In this document: positions 22,624 through 30,877 of the stretch, piece by piece
How the letters are laid out: every line of letters begins with the position of its first letter
Position numbering within the stretch: the first letter of the stretch is position 1
Assembly: GCA_017548425.1 (NCBI GenBank)
Contig: JAFZAB010000049.1
Span: 1-32,053 of the forward strand
DNA: 32,053 nt
From: Victivallales bacterium
GTDB lineage: Bacteria; Verrucomicrobiota; Lentisphaeria; Oligosphaerales; Oligosphaeraceae
Direction of reading: 5' to 3'
The notes under the pieces: generated by a model
The model's database searches: none
What the model was told of the DNA's origin: nothing
Seen by the model: the letters and a program-made list of their open reading frames with translations, nothing else
Translations under genes and position numbers: made by a program

Positions 22624-23433
22624 TTACAGCATCTTCATCTGGAACGGTTTCGGGGCGGTCTGTCGTTTGTACTCTACAGCAGGCTTTCCAAATAATAGCA
22701 CGGCTCCGACTTTGTATCCTTTTGGCATGCCAAGCCGTTCGCGCAACGCTTTCACCCACTTGAACGCATACACGGCGAAGCCGCACCAACAGGTGCCCAC
22801 GCCTAACGACTGTGCCATCAAGTCGAAATAACTCAACGCAATCCATGGATCCGCCTCCTTGCATGGCGCGTTTTTCGGCGTACACGCCACGACCATGTGC
22901 GGCGCATTGCGGAAAATGATATCCTCCCTGCCCATGATTTCATCCATGTAACGCTTGAAATTCGGATAAACAAGCCGCATAATGCCCGTCTTGATAAGGA
23001 ATTGCAATGATTTCACCATTTTTTCACGGAAGAAATCCATCTCCTTCCGATGCCGCACGATGGTGAAGAACAGCCGATGGTCGTTGCAGCCCGTCGGCGT
23101 CCATGCCAATGATTTGACAAGCGTGTCCATCGTCTCCGTATCCAAATCCTCCTGCTTGTATTGACGGATGCTGCGCCGCTGGCAAATCAGATTCATCATC
23201 TCCGATGACGATGGCAACGGCCCTATGGCCGCCGCCTGTTCCGCTATGACGCCATGGCATTCCACCGCCCCAACAGGACACACCGCAAGACAATGCTGGC
23301 AGTTCAGGCAGAATCGCTCATCCTCCGGCCGAACATGCGGGAAGCCATTGTCTCCAACGGTCAAGACCTTTACGATGCAGTCGTTAACACACGCCTTGCA
23401 TTTCAGGCATTTCGTTTCATCGATATGAATCAT
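22624..23433 (-). CDS. Ferredoxin-nitroreductase fusion (flavin oxidoreductase)
   Basis: A 269-residue protein. The N-terminal part (1-65) carries two 4Fe-4S motifs, CLKCKACVNDC and CLNCQHCLAVCP. The rest (about 80-260) is a nitroreductase fold with FMN-binding RRSIRQYKQE at its start and the GVGTCWCGF helix near its end. Such proteins pass electrons from the clusters to FMN to reduce nitro groups or other small substrates; the physiological substrate is unknown. The start has GAGG upstream. It overlaps the end of the UbiA fragment by 17 bases. Cytoplasmic. Confidence 0.9.
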   Translation of the reverse strand: MIHIDETKCLKCKACVNDCIVKVLTVGDNGFPHVRPEDERFCLNCQHCLAVCPVGAVECHGVIAEQAAAIGPLPSSSEMMNLICQRRSIRQYKQEDLDTETMDTLVKSLAWTPTGCNDHRLFFTIVRHRKEMDFFREKMVKSLQFLIKTGIMRLVYPNFKRYMDEIMGREDIIFRNAPHMVVACTPKNAPCKEADPWIALSYFDLMAQSLGVGTCWCGFAVYAFKWVKALRERLGMPKGYKVGAVLLFGKPAVEYKRQTAPKPFQMKML

Positions 23434-23740
23434 GTTGATATTCCTCTAAACCAGCAGCCTCTAACTCACCTGACACCATCGGCCTGTGCGGCGCGTTGAC
23501 GGCATCCTCCTTCCGGTCGCAGTAGTCGCTGAAAATCTGGTTGACGCCCCACGCCAGAAAGCCCACGATGAGCGCCATGGCCTCCCGCCAGCCCCACGCG
23601 CTGCCATCGGCATGCGCCATCCAGATTCCGAACAGCACGGTCGTGCCCGTCACGAAACTGTAGTACAGCCGCATGGAGCGAAGATATTGGTACAGAAAGC
23701 GTTTCATGTCTTCATGGTTATGATTTTCCCCCGAACTCAT
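23417..23740 (-). pseudogene. Truncated UbiA-family prenyltransferase
   Basis: A 107-residue frame that resembles only the N-terminal third of a UbiA-type membrane prenyltransferase (normally about 280-300 residues). After the first membrane segment (about 24-42) and a second (about 55-70) comes the first Asp-rich motif, SDYCDRKED, with Asp72, 75 and 79, then HRPMVSGEL. The frame then stops in an unrelated short tail where the nitroreductase start lies, so the second Asp motif and seven helices are missing. UbiA members attach isoprenoids to quinone, heme or chlorin rings. It is most likely a deletion remnant; a small membrane protein with its own job cannot be excluded. Confidence 0.6.
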
Positions 23741-23883
23741 GCATATACCTAATTACTATACATACAACAAGGCAGTGTTCAAAGATGCCTGACTCTTTCA
23801 TCCTGTTGATTGAGTGAAAAAACACAAGAATGTGCTATTTTTTATGTTGTGTCTATCAAACCATTCATTCATCCATCCTCCTC

Positions 23884-25470
23884 ATGAAAACATCTTTTAT
23901 TTCAAAATGGTTGTCACGGCATCGCCGACAAGGCGTCATTCTGTTGTTGCTCCTGTTGTCCAGTTGCTTCACAGGCTGCATGAGGCTTAAGTACATCAGT
24001 CCGGAAACGCCTCCTGCGGAGCGCTTCTTTTTGGGCGCAAAATCATGGTGCGATGACATTTATCTTCTTCCCTGGCCATACTTGGGGCCATTAACGTATA
24101 TATTTGTTCCGCCATATTTGTGCCTACTTCCAGTGGAACTTGCAGGCGACATCATCGCACTGCCCTACGATGTCTATGTCAGCCACAGTTGCCTCGTTTC
24201 GCCCAATATCAATTACTGCATCCGTTTCAACAAAAATGATCGTCTGGCTAAAATTTTGGATCATGGCGGCGATCCGCTGGATGGTGGAACGGGACCGTAT
24301 CATTCATCACTTTCGCCAGAGGAGACAGCACGGAAGTACAACAATATGAGAGGTTTGTCCCTTCTGCTGAAACATGGCCTGCCCATGTCAGAAGAAACCG
24401 CAACGTATATTTTTGACATGACAAAATTCAAGAGCATTGAATTCAAGGATGCAATTTCCGAATTGGAAATCCGAAGTGAATTGCTCAAAACCATCGCTGA
24501 ATACAAGGCGGACTATTTCCTCCAGCAGGAAAAATACCGCAACATGGCCTTCCATTGGTTCATCTTCATACAAAGGAAACTGCGCAAGGAAAGTGACGGC
24601 AGTCACAAAAACACGCCGGAAGCCATCGCATACAGGGAGGCGGCCTCCCGGATATTGCTGTCAACAATGGATTTCCTGCTTTCCCATGGCTTCTCCCCCA
24701 ACATCCCCACAGTTGAACGGATTTATTATCGTTGGCAGCCTGGCCTGTATAACGATGGACGTATGCGCATGACGCTGCTGGATTACGTCCAAGAGGCGGC
24801 CGACATTCATGAAGACTTGCGCAAGCCGTTGATTGAAATACTGTTGAAGCATGGTGCCCTTACATATCGGCAACTTGTCGAAAACAATCCGCAACTTCCG
24901 CACCTCCATCTGGAAAACGTCGAAATCTCCCCGTCATATCAACCGGTCATCGATATTTTGCAACATTCACGCCATGCGGAATGCTACCGTCTCTCCAATT
25001 CCCAGCCAGGCATTGATGGCCCTGTTCTTGTCATTGAGGCTGGTCTTCGAGATGAAAAGAACAATGATTTCATCTTTTCGCAGGATGTGCAGGTACCCGT
25101 CCATGGAACCCAGACATTCCATTCGGTCAATATCCCAGTCAATTTCCGAATCATCCTTTCTCCCGAGACGGATGTGCCAGAACATTCATTGCGAGCAGGT
25201 TATGATTTTCCTGAAAAAATTTTATATGAAAAAATCATAAAAATGCCTGATTATACGATGTACTTCCAAATAGCCCTTCAAAGAGGACAAAAAATCTATG
25301 AAGATTTCAATGACGACCTCATGCTCATAATGAGAATCGCTGACTATCACAAGGCCTACAAGGGATTTTATCGCCTTAGTATCGACACGTTATATTACCC
25401 TTCAGACGATGAGCGCTTAAGACAGCGACTCAGAGATAAAGAGGATCGTGAGTGGCGGAAGACTCACTAA
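23884..25470 (+). CDS. YceK-like (DUF1375) lipoprotein with ankyrin-like repeats
   Basis: A 528-residue protein from ATG 23884; an upstream ATG (23830) would put a poor segment before the signal peptide. The signal ends in the lipobox LLSSC (Cys28), with a second Cys at 32, so it is a lipoprotein. Residues about 45-105 follow the YceK/YidQ pattern: FFLGAKSWCDD and then LPVELAGDIIALPYDVYV. The C-terminal half has LLLKHGLP, FLLSHGFSP and ILLKHGAL units, spaced like degenerate ankyrin repeats. Function unknown. It is less GC-rich than its neighbours. It has a terminator-like hairpin after the stop. The YceK match is by pattern, so the family call is moderate. Confidence 0.7.
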   Translation: MKTSFISKWLSRHRRQGVILLLLLLSSCFTGCMRLKYISPETPPAERFFLGAKSWCDDIYLLPWPYLGPLTYIFVPPYLCLLPVELAGDIIALPYDVYVSHSCLVSPNINYCIRFNKNDRLAKILDHGGDPLDGGTGPYHSSLSPEETARKYNNMRGLSLLLKHGLPMSEETATYIFDMTKFKSIEFKDAISELEIRSELLKTIAEYKADYFLQQEKYRNMAFHWFIFIQRKLRKESDGSHKNTPEAIAYREAASRILLSTMDFLLSHGFSPNIPTVERIYYRWQPGLYNDGRMRMTLLDYVQEAADIHEDLRKPLIEILLKHGALTYRQLVENNPQLPHLHLENVEISPSYQPVIDILQHSRHAECYRLSNSQPGIDGPVLVIEAGLRDEKNNDFIFSQDVQVPVHGTQTFHSVNIPVNFRIILSPETDVPEHSLRAGYDFPEKILYEKIIKMPDYTMYFQIALQRGQKIYEDFNDDLMLIMRIADYHKAYKGFYRLSIDTLYYPSDDERLRQRLRDKEDREWRKTH

Positions 25471-25489
25471 ACGCCTGAAGGTAATAGGA

Positions 25490-25522
25490 AGATGTTCCCG
25501 TTCATTCTTCAACATCTTTTTT
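25490..25522 (+). terminator. Rho-independent terminator after the YceK-like gene
   Basis: AGATGTT (25490-25496) pairs with AACATCT (25511-25517) over a 14-base loop, followed by five Ts to 25522. Confidence 0.65.
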
Positions 25523-25747
25523 ATCGTACCTCTGGCGTGAAACAATCACCGAGATTTCATTTCAGACATACCAGACAGGAAGTTGCAGGACGTTCTCCCG
25601 CAACATGCCGGGCTGCGGACAATTGCAGACAACGGTACCCATGCCACGCTTGCCCCCAAAAAAATTTTAAATCACAACTTGCAAATCCGTATTGCCTGCG
25701 GGGCATTTTGTTCCACAAAAATGTTCTATGTACTTCATACTAAACGG

Positions 25748-25784
25748 ATTGGTAAATTTAGAATTTAATTCTAAATTTACCAAT
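25748..25784. repeat. Perfect 17-bp inverted repeat, three-base loop
   Basis: The arm ATTGGTAAATTTAGAAT is exactly matched by its reverse complement after TTA. It lies in the gap between two convergent genes. No poly-T flank, so it is more likely a cruciform, operator or repeat than a terminator. Confidence 0.9.
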
Positions 25785-25863
25785 TACCTGATACAGAATC
25801 ACTTACCTATAAAATTACCCATCATCTATCAAACATACATATGCACTTGAAGAAAGTGTACCA

Positions 25864-27339
25864 TCACCCCAAGCTACCGTAAGTCTTCGGAATGACTTGG
25901 AAGTCGCTGACGCCCAAGTCGTTGTAGTCCTTCAGGCCCATGTCTTTCACGATCGTCCGCCATGCCCTGTCGAAGGTCGTCTGACCGAACGATGCCCCGC
26001 CGCCGACGCCCCACGCGGCCTGCGCCGTCGTCGCGAACATCCCCTTCATTTCAGGACCATAGAAGATGTGCCATGTCGTTTCAAGGAGTCCGAACAGATT
26101 CTCCTTCTGCGCCAACGCAGCGGAGGAGCGGATGACATCGAGTTTCCGCCATGGGCAGGCCAGCGTGTCGAAACCGTTCTCCTTGAAGAACATCGTCGTC
26201 GGATATGTCACATCGCCCTGGATGCGATGGAAATTGTATCCGTACTCCCACGCGGCGATGATGACGTCCTGCGGAATTGTTTTGACCATGTCTTCAAGAT
26301 GTTGGTAGTCATGGGCCATGGCTGTGTAGTTCTCCCACCGTTTGTCACTGCGGTTCAACAACATATCGTGCCACATCATGATACGTGCGCCACGGGCGGC
26401 GAAGAGGTCGCGGAAATGGCGGATGTGGTTGCTGATGAGTTCCGCAACAGGATGTTTGCGACATTCGGAGCACAGGCCGACGCTGTCCGCTTCGTCGCAG
26501 CCGATATGGAAATACGGCGGACGGCCGAAGAATTCATGCAGTTCGGTGACGGCTTCGTCCAGCAGTTTCATCGTATGCGGATTCGTCAGACACCAACACC
26601 AGCCATCGGGCTCGAAAAGCGGTTCCATTTCGGGATGCTGATTCAACACGACATGCTGACACGTGCAACTGCGGCTGTTCGGCGCATGCCCCAGCACATT
26701 GAACTGCGGAACAAGCGTAACGCCTTCCTCTTCACGCATTTCGCGAATCAGTTTAGCCCAATCTTCGCGGCTTCCCGATAATTCTGACCAACAGAGCTCC
26801 GGATGCGACTGGAACGGGAACGTCCCCCAGAATTCGATGACGACAACATTGAATTTCAGATAGGCGGCAAAGCGGATCTTCTTCGCGACGTCGTTGAAAC
26901 GCGTTTCGGGGAAGACGCAGAGATGCAATCCTCTGAACGACAGCGCAGGAGCGTCTTCGATTTTCATTTCCGGAAGATTCCATGTTCCTGAAATACAGCC
27001 TTTTCCGCGTTCAGGCTCCGCCATCATCCGCAACGTTCGGAAGGCATGGCGCATGCCGCTAATCGTCGAGGCTTCAACCAACAGACGATCCGCAGTCGCA
27101 TCCAGACAATAACCTTCCGACGGAATCGTTGTGGCGCAGTCGCCGACGGCAATGGAAGCATTTATCCCCCAATATTTTGCAAGCAATCTCACGGCTTCGG
27201 TCTGCGCGTCTTTCGGACCGTTTATCTGGATGGCGCAGCCATTGGCGAGCTTGAACAAGCTATCTCCTTTAAGCTCAAATGATTGCGGTTGCGGGATGAG
27301 CTGTTCTTTGAACATGCGTGTCAGTTGATCTCTGTCCAT
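25864..27339 (-). CDS. GH20 beta-N-acetylhexosaminidase-like glycoside hydrolase
   Basis: A 491-residue enzyme of glycoside hydrolase family 20, which removes terminal GlcNAc/GalNAc from glycans by substrate-assisted catalysis. A small N-terminal alpha/beta domain (about 15-125) precedes the TIM barrel (about 132-450). The barrel starts with LSFRGLHLCVF, and the catalytic pair Asp282-Glu283 is in HIGCDEAD. FNVLGHAPNSR and the Trp-rich strands also fit. The start chosen is 27339, with AGAGGA before it; a longer frame (27471) would run into the repeat region. No signal peptide, so cytoplasmic action on imported oligosaccharides is likely. Stand-alone gene, convergent with the YceK-like gene. 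Confidence 0.88.
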   Translation of the reverse strand: MDRDQLTRMFKEQLIPQPQSFELKGDSLFKLANGCAIQINGPKDAQTEAVRLLAKYWGINASIAVGDCATTIPSEGYCLDATADRLLVEASTISGMRHAFRTLRMMAEPERGKGCISGTWNLPEMKIEDAPALSFRGLHLCVFPETRFNDVAKKIRFAAYLKFNVVVIEFWGTFPFQSHPELCWSELSGSREDWAKLIREMREEEGVTLVPQFNVLGHAPNSRSCTCQHVVLNQHPEMEPLFEPDGWCWCLTNPHTMKLLDEAVTELHEFFGRPPYFHIGCDEADSVGLCSECRKHPVAELISNHIRHFRDLFAARGARIMMWHDMLLNRSDKRWENYTAMAHDYQHLEDMVKTIPQDVIIAAWEYGYNFHRIQGDVTYPTTMFFKENGFDTLACPWRKLDVIRSSAALAQKENLFGLLETTWHIFYGPEMKGMFATTAQAAWGVGGGASFGQTTFDRAWRTIVKDMGLKDYNDLGVSDFQVIPKTYGSLG

Positions 27340-27433
27340 GATTGTCCTCTTTGATCGATAGTCTGCCAAACATAGAAAACCATCTTCTGTACTACTATCG
27401 CTCATGTTCGTGATTTTGCAAAGAAACAGATGG

Positions 27434-27520
27434 TGCCATCGGCGTCCCGCCGTTGGCGTGGGATGTGCCATTGGCGTCCCGCCGTTGGCGTGGGATGTGC
27501 CATCGGCGTCCCGCCGTTGG
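27434..27520. repeat. Tandem repeat of about 32 bp, 2.7 copies, hairpin-forming
   Basis: Three copies begin at 27434, 27466 and 27497 with period 32 then 31 (GTGCCATCGGCGTCC and GTGCCATTGGCGTCC). Each contains CGGCG-CGCCG that can fold into a small hairpin. It is related to the single copy after ribF (22543). Non-coding, upstream of the GH20 gene and of the 27660 gene. Confidence 0.85.
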
Positions 27521-27566
27521 TAATCAACGATTCAAAAAAAACGTTTCATTACCTCCAAAAAACAGT

Positions 27567-27594
27567 TTGACAATATATATATATTATATATTTT
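27567..27594 (+). promoter_or_regulatory. Putative promoter for the large secreted protein gene
   Basis: Consensus TTGACA at 27567-27572, followed by an alternating AT stretch. TATTTT (27589-27594) at 16 bases could be the -10. The AT tract makes the exact -10 uncertain. Confidence 0.4.
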
Positions 27595-27659
27595 AAGTCA
27601 TTGGATGATGCATTCGTTGGTTTCCGCCTACAATCCGTCGCCACAGACAGGAGGACAAA

Positions 27660-29807
27660 ATGAAACACCGCCGTATATTTCTTTTGACGATTCTGCTTCT
27701 AGCCATCCATTCCTTTGCCTTGCAGGCAGCCGAACAAGCCCCTGATTCACTTTTCCAACGTTATGGACGCGAAGATTATGCAACGTTGAAGGAGGAAATC
27801 TTCCAGAAATTGCCTGATGGCCTGACACCGAACCAGACCGTTGATGCCGTCAAAATCTTCAAAATGGCGAACGACGTGGAGGCTTTGGTACGTTTTCTGG
27901 AAGGACTTGATCCCAAACAACTTCCAGAACAAAAGACATGGTATCAGATCTTCCATGTCATCCAGCCAAGCTTCGGCAAGAGAGACCTCGCCATGGAAGC
28001 GTTTGTTTTGAAAAGCCCTTTCATCTATGTGAATAAGAGTTTCGACATCAGTTATTTCAGTCAGGAATACGAACAGGAATTCAAAAACTGCCTGAACACA
28101 GATGGAAAGAAGCCTTCTCCGCGCCAAATAGAAGCCATCAAGAAACTCATGGAACACAGCCCCGCCTATTATGCAAGAATGGCCGACTGTTTTCCAGAGG
28201 AATGCCCTGTCATCCCCAAACTGACAGATGTCCTGCGAAAGGAGAGTTCGGGGCCAAAGCGCCGTCAGGCGGTTGAACGCATGTATTGGCGTGTTCTGCA
28301 TTCCAACCGCTACAATCGGCTGAATCTGCCGGAAATCAATGAAAAAGAGGTTCATGAATTCACAGAACTCCTTGACAAGGAGAATATTGAGGAGTTTCTG
28401 CCATATATCGACTTCTGCCAACGGTTCGAATGGTATCAGGAGGCCATCCCATATCTGGAAAAATGGCAGGATCAGCCGATGACCGACTTTGAGAGGAAGT
28501 ACATGAGCCGCATGAGCTCAATCATGCCGACGACAGAAATGCTTATGTCTCGACGGCACAATTACTTGATCTCCTTCCTGCTCAAAGTCGGCAGAAAGGA
28601 AGACGCCCAAAAGGTACTGGAGAAATACTACGGAGCGGACATGGACATAAACAAAATATCCATACCGTCAACATGGCGGCATTTGGGAGCTGTCCAGGCG
28701 GAGACCGGCGGCAATACGTTTCGCAAAAAACTGGATCAGGCCCAGCCGCCGGCGGAGGGAAGCCTTGCGTTCTTCATGCAGAAATCCGCCTATCTGGATG
28801 GAAGAACGCATTCATTGAACATCCAGAAGGACAACGGCAAATCAACGGAGGAAGTGAAAAAGGAACTAGACGACGTGATGGCCAGTTTTCAGAAGTTATA
28901 CGACGACGCCATCCACCATGGACGCAAGAACAGCGACTACCCGCTGCTCATCTGGGGGCTAGCACATAAATCCGGCGATAACCGAGAAGAGACGTTCAAC
29001 TACGCACAGGAGGCATGGCGGCTCGCCATCGAGCATCTGACGCTTGAAGAGGTGGAAAAGAGCGTCAGCGACGGGAAGCATGGCAGAGCCGATTTGTTCA
29101 ATATCCGCAATGACGCAGTCATGAGATATGCCGCCCTGCTGAAGGAGAAAGGCGACATCAAGGAATGGTGCAAAACAATCCGCCGTGAAATAATGGACGG
29201 CTTTTATAATAATACGCTCTATGAATACGAGCAGTATTTGAGCAATGGCAATCCGAATCAGGATTTCACCATCGCCGCGAATGACGAAATCTACCAGAAT
29301 ATTTTGGATAAGTCGTTCCTTAAGAAGCACAAAAATGGCTTCGAATTCCACGAAGAAGAGCTTCATTGCTTCAGGCTGAAACATGTTCCCATGCATCCGC
29401 TCATCGGCGACGGCTTCGAGGAATGCCTCAAGCAGGCCATCGCCTACGACAAGGCCGCCGATGAATTGCTCCATTCCCGCGGTTGGTCCCGCGGAAACAA
29501 CTATCCGTCTTTCCTGTTTAGTGTAGCCCAGCGACTGCGCGGTCCGGATGCGGAGGCAAAACGGCATCTGATCTATAAATACATCTACGACTGCTATCCC
29601 GAAGGAAAATACAATCTGGCGGAATCCCTCCCCGCCCGTTCGTACAATGAAGGCAAGCGGCTGGCCGAACGCGACTGGAATGCGCACGAAATGGAGCCGT
29701 ATGTCCGCAAGTCCTGCCTCCGCCAACTGCTCAAGATGGCCCCGTCCGACGCAGAACGGGAATGGTGCAAAGCGGAACTGAAAAAGCTGAATGCCAGCGT
29801 GGAATAA
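27660..29807 (+). CDS. Large secreted protein of unknown function
   Basis: A 715-residue protein with a clear signal peptide (MKHRRIFLLTILLLAIHSFALQA, cleavage after about residue 23) and a strong ribosome site (AGGAGG, 27649-27654). The mature part is rich in helices with many Lys/Glu and Tyr/Trp, in an order suggestive of tetratricopeptide-like helical repeats (for example YLEKWQD, LLKVGRKEDAQKVLEKYYGADM and RLAIEHLTLEEVEK). No enzyme motif, lipobox or membrane helix is seen beyond the signal. It is probably periplasmic or exported. Family not recognised. The GC content is lower than in the core genes. It is a single-gene unit: promoter-like sequences precede it, and the next gene is on the other strand. 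Confidence 0.85.
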   Translation: MKHRRIFLLTILLLAIHSFALQAAEQAPDSLFQRYGREDYATLKEEIFQKLPDGLTPNQTVDAVKIFKMANDVEALVRFLEGLDPKQLPEQKTWYQIFHVIQPSFGKRDLAMEAFVLKSPFIYVNKSFDISYFSQEYEQEFKNCLNTDGKKPSPRQIEAIKKLMEHSPAYYARMADCFPEECPVIPKLTDVLRKESSGPKRRQAVERMYWRVLHSNRYNRLNLPEINEKEVHEFTELLDKENIEEFLPYIDFCQRFEWYQEAIPYLEKWQDQPMTDFERKYMSRMSSIMPTTEMLMSRRHNYLISFLLKVGRKEDAQKVLEKYYGADMDINKISIPSTWRHLGAVQAETGGNTFRKKLDQAQPPAEGSLAFFMQKSAYLDGRTHSLNIQKDNGKSTEEVKKELDDVMASFQKLYDDAIHHGRKNSDYPLLIWGLAHKSGDNREETFNYAQEAWRLAIEHLTLEEVEKSVSDGKHGRADLFNIRNDAVMRYAALLKEKGDIKEWCKTIRREIMDGFYNNTLYEYEQYLSNGNPNQDFTIAANDEIYQNILDKSFLKKHKNGFEFHEEELHCFRLKHVPMHPLIGDGFEECLKQAIAYDKAADELLHSRGWSRGNNYPSFLFSVAQRLRGPDAEAKRHLIYKYIYDCYPEGKYNLAESLPARSYNEGKRLAERDWNAHEMEPYVRKSCLRQLLKMAPSDAEREWCKAELKKLNASVE

Positions 29808-30163
29808 CTTGGTAAAAAAGGAATTATATCTTTTTGTTGGACAGTCACGTGCGTCTTGCGCCCAGCTCTACTTTTCATGACGGTCGAAGTTTGGAGACTG
29901 GTGCGAGGGGAATTGCCTGCCTTCGTTTCCGTTTTTTTTGAGAAGACCGTTTCTTGTCTTGAATTGAAATGCGTTCTCAAAGCGTTTCGATTAGCTTGAC
30001 AGTGCTGACTACCACCATTATAATATAACCCAAGAGCAAATCCATGCCAAGAAGCCAAATTCAGCAATGGCATGACTTGAAAAATTACAAGATAGTGTCA
30101 TATTAAATTAATAGCGTATTCTGTGGTCGAATTTGCAAATAAGCAGTCGTAGCATGGAATACG
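29808..30163. other. Intergenic region with strong promoter and RNA candidate
   Basis: 356 bases after the secreted-protein gene. The first 190 hold no recognisable gene. A consensus promoter at 29996-30024 and an RNA/hairpin region to 30175 are listed separately. A 20-codon frame (30044-30106, starting MPRSQIQQW) is possible but has no good ribosome site. Confidence 0.6.
29996..30024 (+). promoter_or_regulatory. Consensus sigma70 promoter
   Basis: TTGACA (29996-30001), exactly 17 bases of spacer and TATAAT (30019-30024): the perfect consensus on both hexamers. Expected start is about 30031. Confidence 0.85.
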
Positions 30164-30175
30164 CTATATTTTTTT
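30031..30175 (+). ncRNA. Candidate structured small RNA (about 145 nt)
   Basis: The transcript expected from the consensus promoter runs into a hairpin (30111-30121 paired with 30157-30167) followed by TTTTTTT, which would end it. No known family was recognised. A 20-codon frame (30044-30106, TAA) lies inside, so a leader peptide or small protein is an alternative. Its end overlaps the 3' end of the gene on the other strand. Confidence 0.4.
30111..30175 (+). terminator. Terminator hairpin of the RNA candidate
   Basis: ATAGCGTATTC (30111-30121) and GAATACGCTAT (30157-30167) are perfectly complementary (11 bp) across a loop of 35 bases. An A and seven Ts follow. The stem also overlaps the end of the 30164-30565 gene on the other strand. 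Confidence 0.7.
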
Positions 30176-30565
30176 CATTGTGAAATGATATAATTTTATT
30201 TTGGAATTCGGTTGAAAATATTGACTGTTTTTACTTACAGGAAACAAGACAGTGAAATGTATTTTATATTTTGTTCCATTTATAGTGACTACAGTCCCAT
30301 ATAATTTAGCAGTATAAGCATTGTTCTTATGTTTCCTTATGTTCCTGTTGCTAGGAATTTCATCCATAAGATAAACTGACGTTCTAAACAATTCTTCAAG
30401 ATTTTTCAAAACTTGTTCATAATCTTCAATTGGTATTCCATCATATATGATTTCATTTTTGACTTTTCGATTCATTTCCATTATCTCTTTATTCCTAACA
30501 GAAGCATCAAAAATATCATCGTTATGATGATATAATCCTTCTTTTGGAAATGAAAATCTTGTCAT
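30164..30565 (-). CDS. Small AT-rich protein, possible phage large-polyvalent-protein (LPD3-like) domain
   Basis: A 133-residue protein. The central segment (about 50-125: LKNLEELFRTSV, then AYTAKLYGTVVTINGTKYKIHFTVLFP) resembles LPD3-type domains seen in multi-domain phage and conjugative-element proteins, where a helix with Leu-Phe-x-x-Ser/Ala is followed by a two-strand sheet. It has no signal peptide. It lies in a clearly AT-rich segment and follows two other small genes on the same strand. No Shine-Dalgarno sequence is obvious at ATG 30565. A toxin or nuclease relation is conceivable but not shown. Confidence in coding is fair; in the domain it is low. Confidence 0.55.
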   Translation of the reverse strand: MTRFSFPKEGLYHHNDDIFDASVRNKEIMEMNRKVKNEIIYDGIPIEDYEQVLKNLEELFRTSVYLMDEIPSNRNIRKHKNNAYTAKLYGTVVTINGTKYKIHFTVLFPVSKNSQYFQPNSKIKLYHFTMKKI

Positions 30566-30615
30566 TGTAATTCAGTCGTTTCTTCTTTACGGGGCGCTCC
30601 AGAAGGACACGGACT

Positions 30616-30648
30616 CGCCTGCAAGGCGTAACTCGCCTTTCAGGCGAG
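30616..30648. repeat. Two adjacent small hairpins (CGCCT/AGGCG and CTCGCCT/AGGCGAG)
   Basis: CGCCT-GCA-AGGCG at 30616-30628 and CTCGCCT-TTC-AGGCGAG at 30632-30648. They share ACTCGCCT at 30613 and 30631 and belong to the intergenic hairpin class. Confidence 0.75.
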
Positions 30649-30710
30649 ATACATCTTTCAGATTTGTGACGAAGACAAAATAGGAAGGTGCTGTTGCTTG
30701 CCTTCTGAGA

Positions 30711-30779
30711 TTTTGCAACAGCCCCTTCTCACATCTAGCCCCTTCGGGGCAAATTGATAGAGGTTTTGCAACAGCCCCT
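30711..30779. repeat. 16-bp direct repeats flanking a hairpin, IS-end-like
   Basis: TTTTGCAACAGCCCCT occurs at 30711-30726 and 30764-30779. Between them is GCCCC-TTC-GGGGC (30738-30750). An inverted GCTGTTGC lies at 30690-30697. Read on the minus strand, AGGGGCTGTTGCAAAA recalls terminal repeats of some insertion sequences, but no transposase is present. Confidence 0.65.
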
Positions 30780-30877
30780 ATTATGTTTTGGGCGAATTAT
30801 ACCTTGTAAAGCAGATTCTTGTCATTGCAGAAGACGTATTGTGCTTCTTTCACAAATGGCGTCGCCAATTTTAACCA

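Larger units (their letters stand above)
25471..25863. other. Intergenic region without a gene, with a terminator and a long palindrome
   Basis: 393 bases between a + strand gene and a convergent - strand gene. It holds the terminator at 25490-25522 and the palindrome at 25748-25784. Short frames here have no ribosome site or recognisable content. The rest is AT-rich and otherwise featureless. Confidence 0.6.
30566..30877. other. Intergenic region with hairpins and direct repeats, no gene
   Basis: 312 bases between two minus-strand genes. Contents are two GC-rich hairpins (30616-30648), a 16-bp direct repeat pair (30711 and 30764) and a GCCCC/GGGGC hairpin (30738-30750). No coding frame is supported. 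Confidence 0.6.

Noticed and set aside
27340..27471. Longer N-terminus for the GH20 gene
   Set aside because: It would start within the 32-bp repeat region and adds residues with no similarity; a good ribosome site precedes 27339.
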